NCBI RefSeq assembly: GCF_003122365.1
Contig: NZ_CP029254.1
Span: forward strand, 3,048,501 to 3,112,500
Source: Streptomyces spongiicola
GTDB lineage: Bacteria > Actinomycetota > Actinomycetes > Streptomycetales > Streptomycetaceae
Length of the DNA stretch: 64,000 bases
Reading direction: 5' to 3'
Under the pieces are notes generated by a model. The model did not search any database. It had not been told where the DNA came from and was given only the letters and a program-made list of their open reading frames with translations. Within the stretch, counting starts at the first letter, position 1. The number at the start of each line of letters is the position of its first letter. Shown here piece after piece: positions 62,743 through 64,000 of this stretch. Both the position numbers and the translations under genes were made by a program.

Positions 62743-64000
62743 ATGACTCAGCGGTCGGAGACCAGCAGCGACGGAGCCGAGCCGCGCGGCGGCCCCGTGA
62801 TCGACGCGGGGGCGGAGCTCGACCCCGTACACCCCGTACCGCCGCCCGTGCGGCACCGGCCGGGCGGGCTGAGCGCCGACGAGGTCGCCGAACGCATCGC
62901 ACGCGGCGAGGTCAACGACGTCCCCGTACGCAGCAGCCGCTCCGCCGTCGACATCGTCCGGGGCAACGTGTTCACCCGCTTCAACGCGATCATCGGCGTG
63001 CTCTGGGTGATCATGTTCCTGGTCGCGCCGTTCCAGGACACCCTGTTCGGCTTCGTCATCCTCGCCAACACCGGCATCGGCATCATCCAGGAGCTGCGCG
63101 CCAAGAAGACCCTCGACGGGCTCGCCGTGATCGGCGAGGCGAAGCCGACCGTGCGCCGCGACGGTGTCGCCGCCGAGGTGTCCACCTCCGAGATCGTGCT
63201 CGGCGACCTCATCGAACTCGGCCCCGGCGACAAGGTCGTGGTCGACGGCGAGGTCGCCGAGGCCGACGGTCTCGAGGTGGACGAGTCCCTGCTGACCGGT
63301 GAGGCCGACCCGGTCCTCAAGAAGCGCGGTGACCGGATGATGTCCGGCAGCTTCGTCGTCGCCGGCGGCGGCGCCTTCACCGCCACCAAGGTCGGCCGGG
63401 AGGCCTACGCCGCCCAGCTCGCCGAGGAGGCCTCCCGCTTCACCCTCGTCCACTCCGAGCTGCGCTCCGGCATCTCCACGATCCTCAAGTACGTCACCTG
63501 GATGATGGTCCCGACCGCCCTCGGGCTCATCGTCAGCCAGCTCGTCACCAAGGGCGACAACGTCAAGGACTCGGTCGCCCGCACGGTCGGCGGCATCGTG
63601 CCGATGATCCCCGAGGGCCTCGTCCTGCTCACCTCCGTCGCCTTCGCGATCGGCGTCATCCGGCTCGGCCGCAAGCAGTGCCTCGTTCAGGAGCTTCCCG
63701 CGATCGAGGGACTCGCCCGGGTCGACGTGGTGTGCCTGGACAAGACCGGCACGCTCACCGAGGGCGGCATGGACGTCGCCGAGCTGCGCATGCTGGACGG
63801 CTGCGACGAGGACCGCGTACGCACCGTCCTCCGTGCGCTCGGCGAGTCCGACCCGCGGCCCAACGCCTCCCTCCAGGCGATCATCGAGGCCTGTCCGGAC
63901 CGGGAGGAGTGGCGCTGCACCGAGTCCCTGCCGTTCTCGTCCGCCAGGAAGTACAGCGGCGCCGCGTTCAGCGAGGGCGACGGGCGGAGTTCGACCTGGC
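62743..64000 (+). CDS. P-type cation-translocating ATPase, N-terminal 419 codons
   Basis: ATG 62743; runs off the right edge without a stop. After a Pro-rich start: cation-ATPase N-domain (GLSADEVAERIARGEVNDVP), two membrane helices, actuator domain with TGEAD (Thr185), PEGL in M4 (GGIVPMIPEGLVLL) and the phosphorylation motif DKTGTLT with Asp333. PEGL rather than CPC points to a P2/P3-like (Ca/Mg or unknown) pump, not a heavy-metal P1B pump. TAACGT just before the ATG suggests a leaderless or near-leaderless transcript. Confidence 0.9.
   Translation, partial: MTQRSETSSDGAEPRGGPVIDAGAELDPVHPVPPPVRHRPGGLSADEVAERIARGEVNDVPVRSSRSAVDIVRGNVFTRFNAIIGVLWVIMFLVAPFQDTLFGFVILANTGIGIIQELRAKKTLDGLAVIGEAKPTVRRDGVAAEVSTSEIVLGDLIELGPGDKVVVDGEVAEADGLEVDESLLTGEADPVLKKRGDRMMSGSFVVAGGGAFTATKVGREAYAAQLAEEASRFTLVHSELRSGISTILKYVTWMMVPTALGLIVSQLVTKGDNVKDSVARTVGGIVPMIPEGLVLLTSVAFAIGVIRLGRKQCLVQELPAIEGLARVDVVCLDKTGTLTEGGMDVAELRMLDGCDEDRVRTVLRALGESDPRPNASLQAIIEACPDREEWRCTESLPFSSARKYSGAAFSEGDGRSSTW

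Overview
The window is high-GC actinobacterial chromosome and almost certainly Streptomyces. Third codon positions are strongly G/C, many genes have GTG starts or look leaderless, and there are ATGA/GTGA couplings. Marker genes include a DtxR-type iron regulator with every DtxR metal-ligand position conserved, a subtilisin-inhibitor-family protein, an XRE/DUF397 pair, DUF2530, a DUF4360 secreted protein and a TTA codon in a regulator. Gene order around the iron regulator resembles the S. coelicolor dmdR1 neighbourhood as I remember it; I could not check this.

Layout. (1) 1-5 kb: the end of an XRE/TPR regulator, a primase/polymerase-like protein and an ABC ATPase/permease pair. (2) 5-14 kb: an SSI-type protease inhibitor, an alpha/beta hydrolase behind a LexA-like box, a candidate small RNA, dmdR1, a SIS protein, a PAS protein, a tiny promoter-SD-ORF-terminator unit, pdxH and a citrate-synthase-like gene. 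(3) 14.4-25.1 kb: one long minus-strand catabolic operon (TIGR03084 protein, AtuA/DUF1446, biotin-dependent carboxylase beta and alpha, acyl-CoA dehydrogenase, acyl-CoA ligase, enoyl-CoA hydratase, TetR). It has the gene set of an acyclic-terpene/branched acyl-CoA (atu/liu) pathway and a palindromic operator over its promoter. (4) 25.2-27.2 kb: EamA exporter and divergent LysR. (5) 27.4-33.5 kb: an island with a lactococcin-972-type bacteriocin, its DUF1430-type membrane partner, a dedicated ABC ATPase and a membrane glycosyltransferase-like protein. Its two ends match the ends of a 189-bp inverted-repeat element at 52.4 kb. (6) 33.5-41 kb: Cof-type HAD phosphatase, two mosaic Uma2 cassettes flanking a broken HAD gene, a large FAD/Fe-S oxidoreductase, serC. 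(7) 41.6-55.1 kb: secreted proteins, a DrrAB-type exporter with TetR and twin operators, SGNH hydrolase, CBS protein, aldo/keto reductase, a 29-residue membrane protein, thpR, a MarR/MFS pair and an RHH protein. (8) 55.2-60 kb: a graspetide (ATP-grasp RiPP) cluster with precursor, ATP-grasp ligase and PIMT-like methyltransferase, next to a small-protein operon and a divergent TTA-containing XRE regulator with DUF397 partner. (9) 60.4-64 kb: NCS2 purine permease, DUF2530 protein and the start of a P-type ATPase.

Two peptide systems are the most interesting content: the bacteriocin island and the graspetide cluster. A second theme is the abundance of short GC-rich tandem repeats. They lie between genes and also inside coding sequences in frame (ABC permease, carboxylase alpha subunit, EamA exporter, FAD oxidoreductase), where they add low-complexity linkers to conserved enzymes. 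No rRNA, tRNA, CRISPR array, recognisable transposase or integrase was seen.
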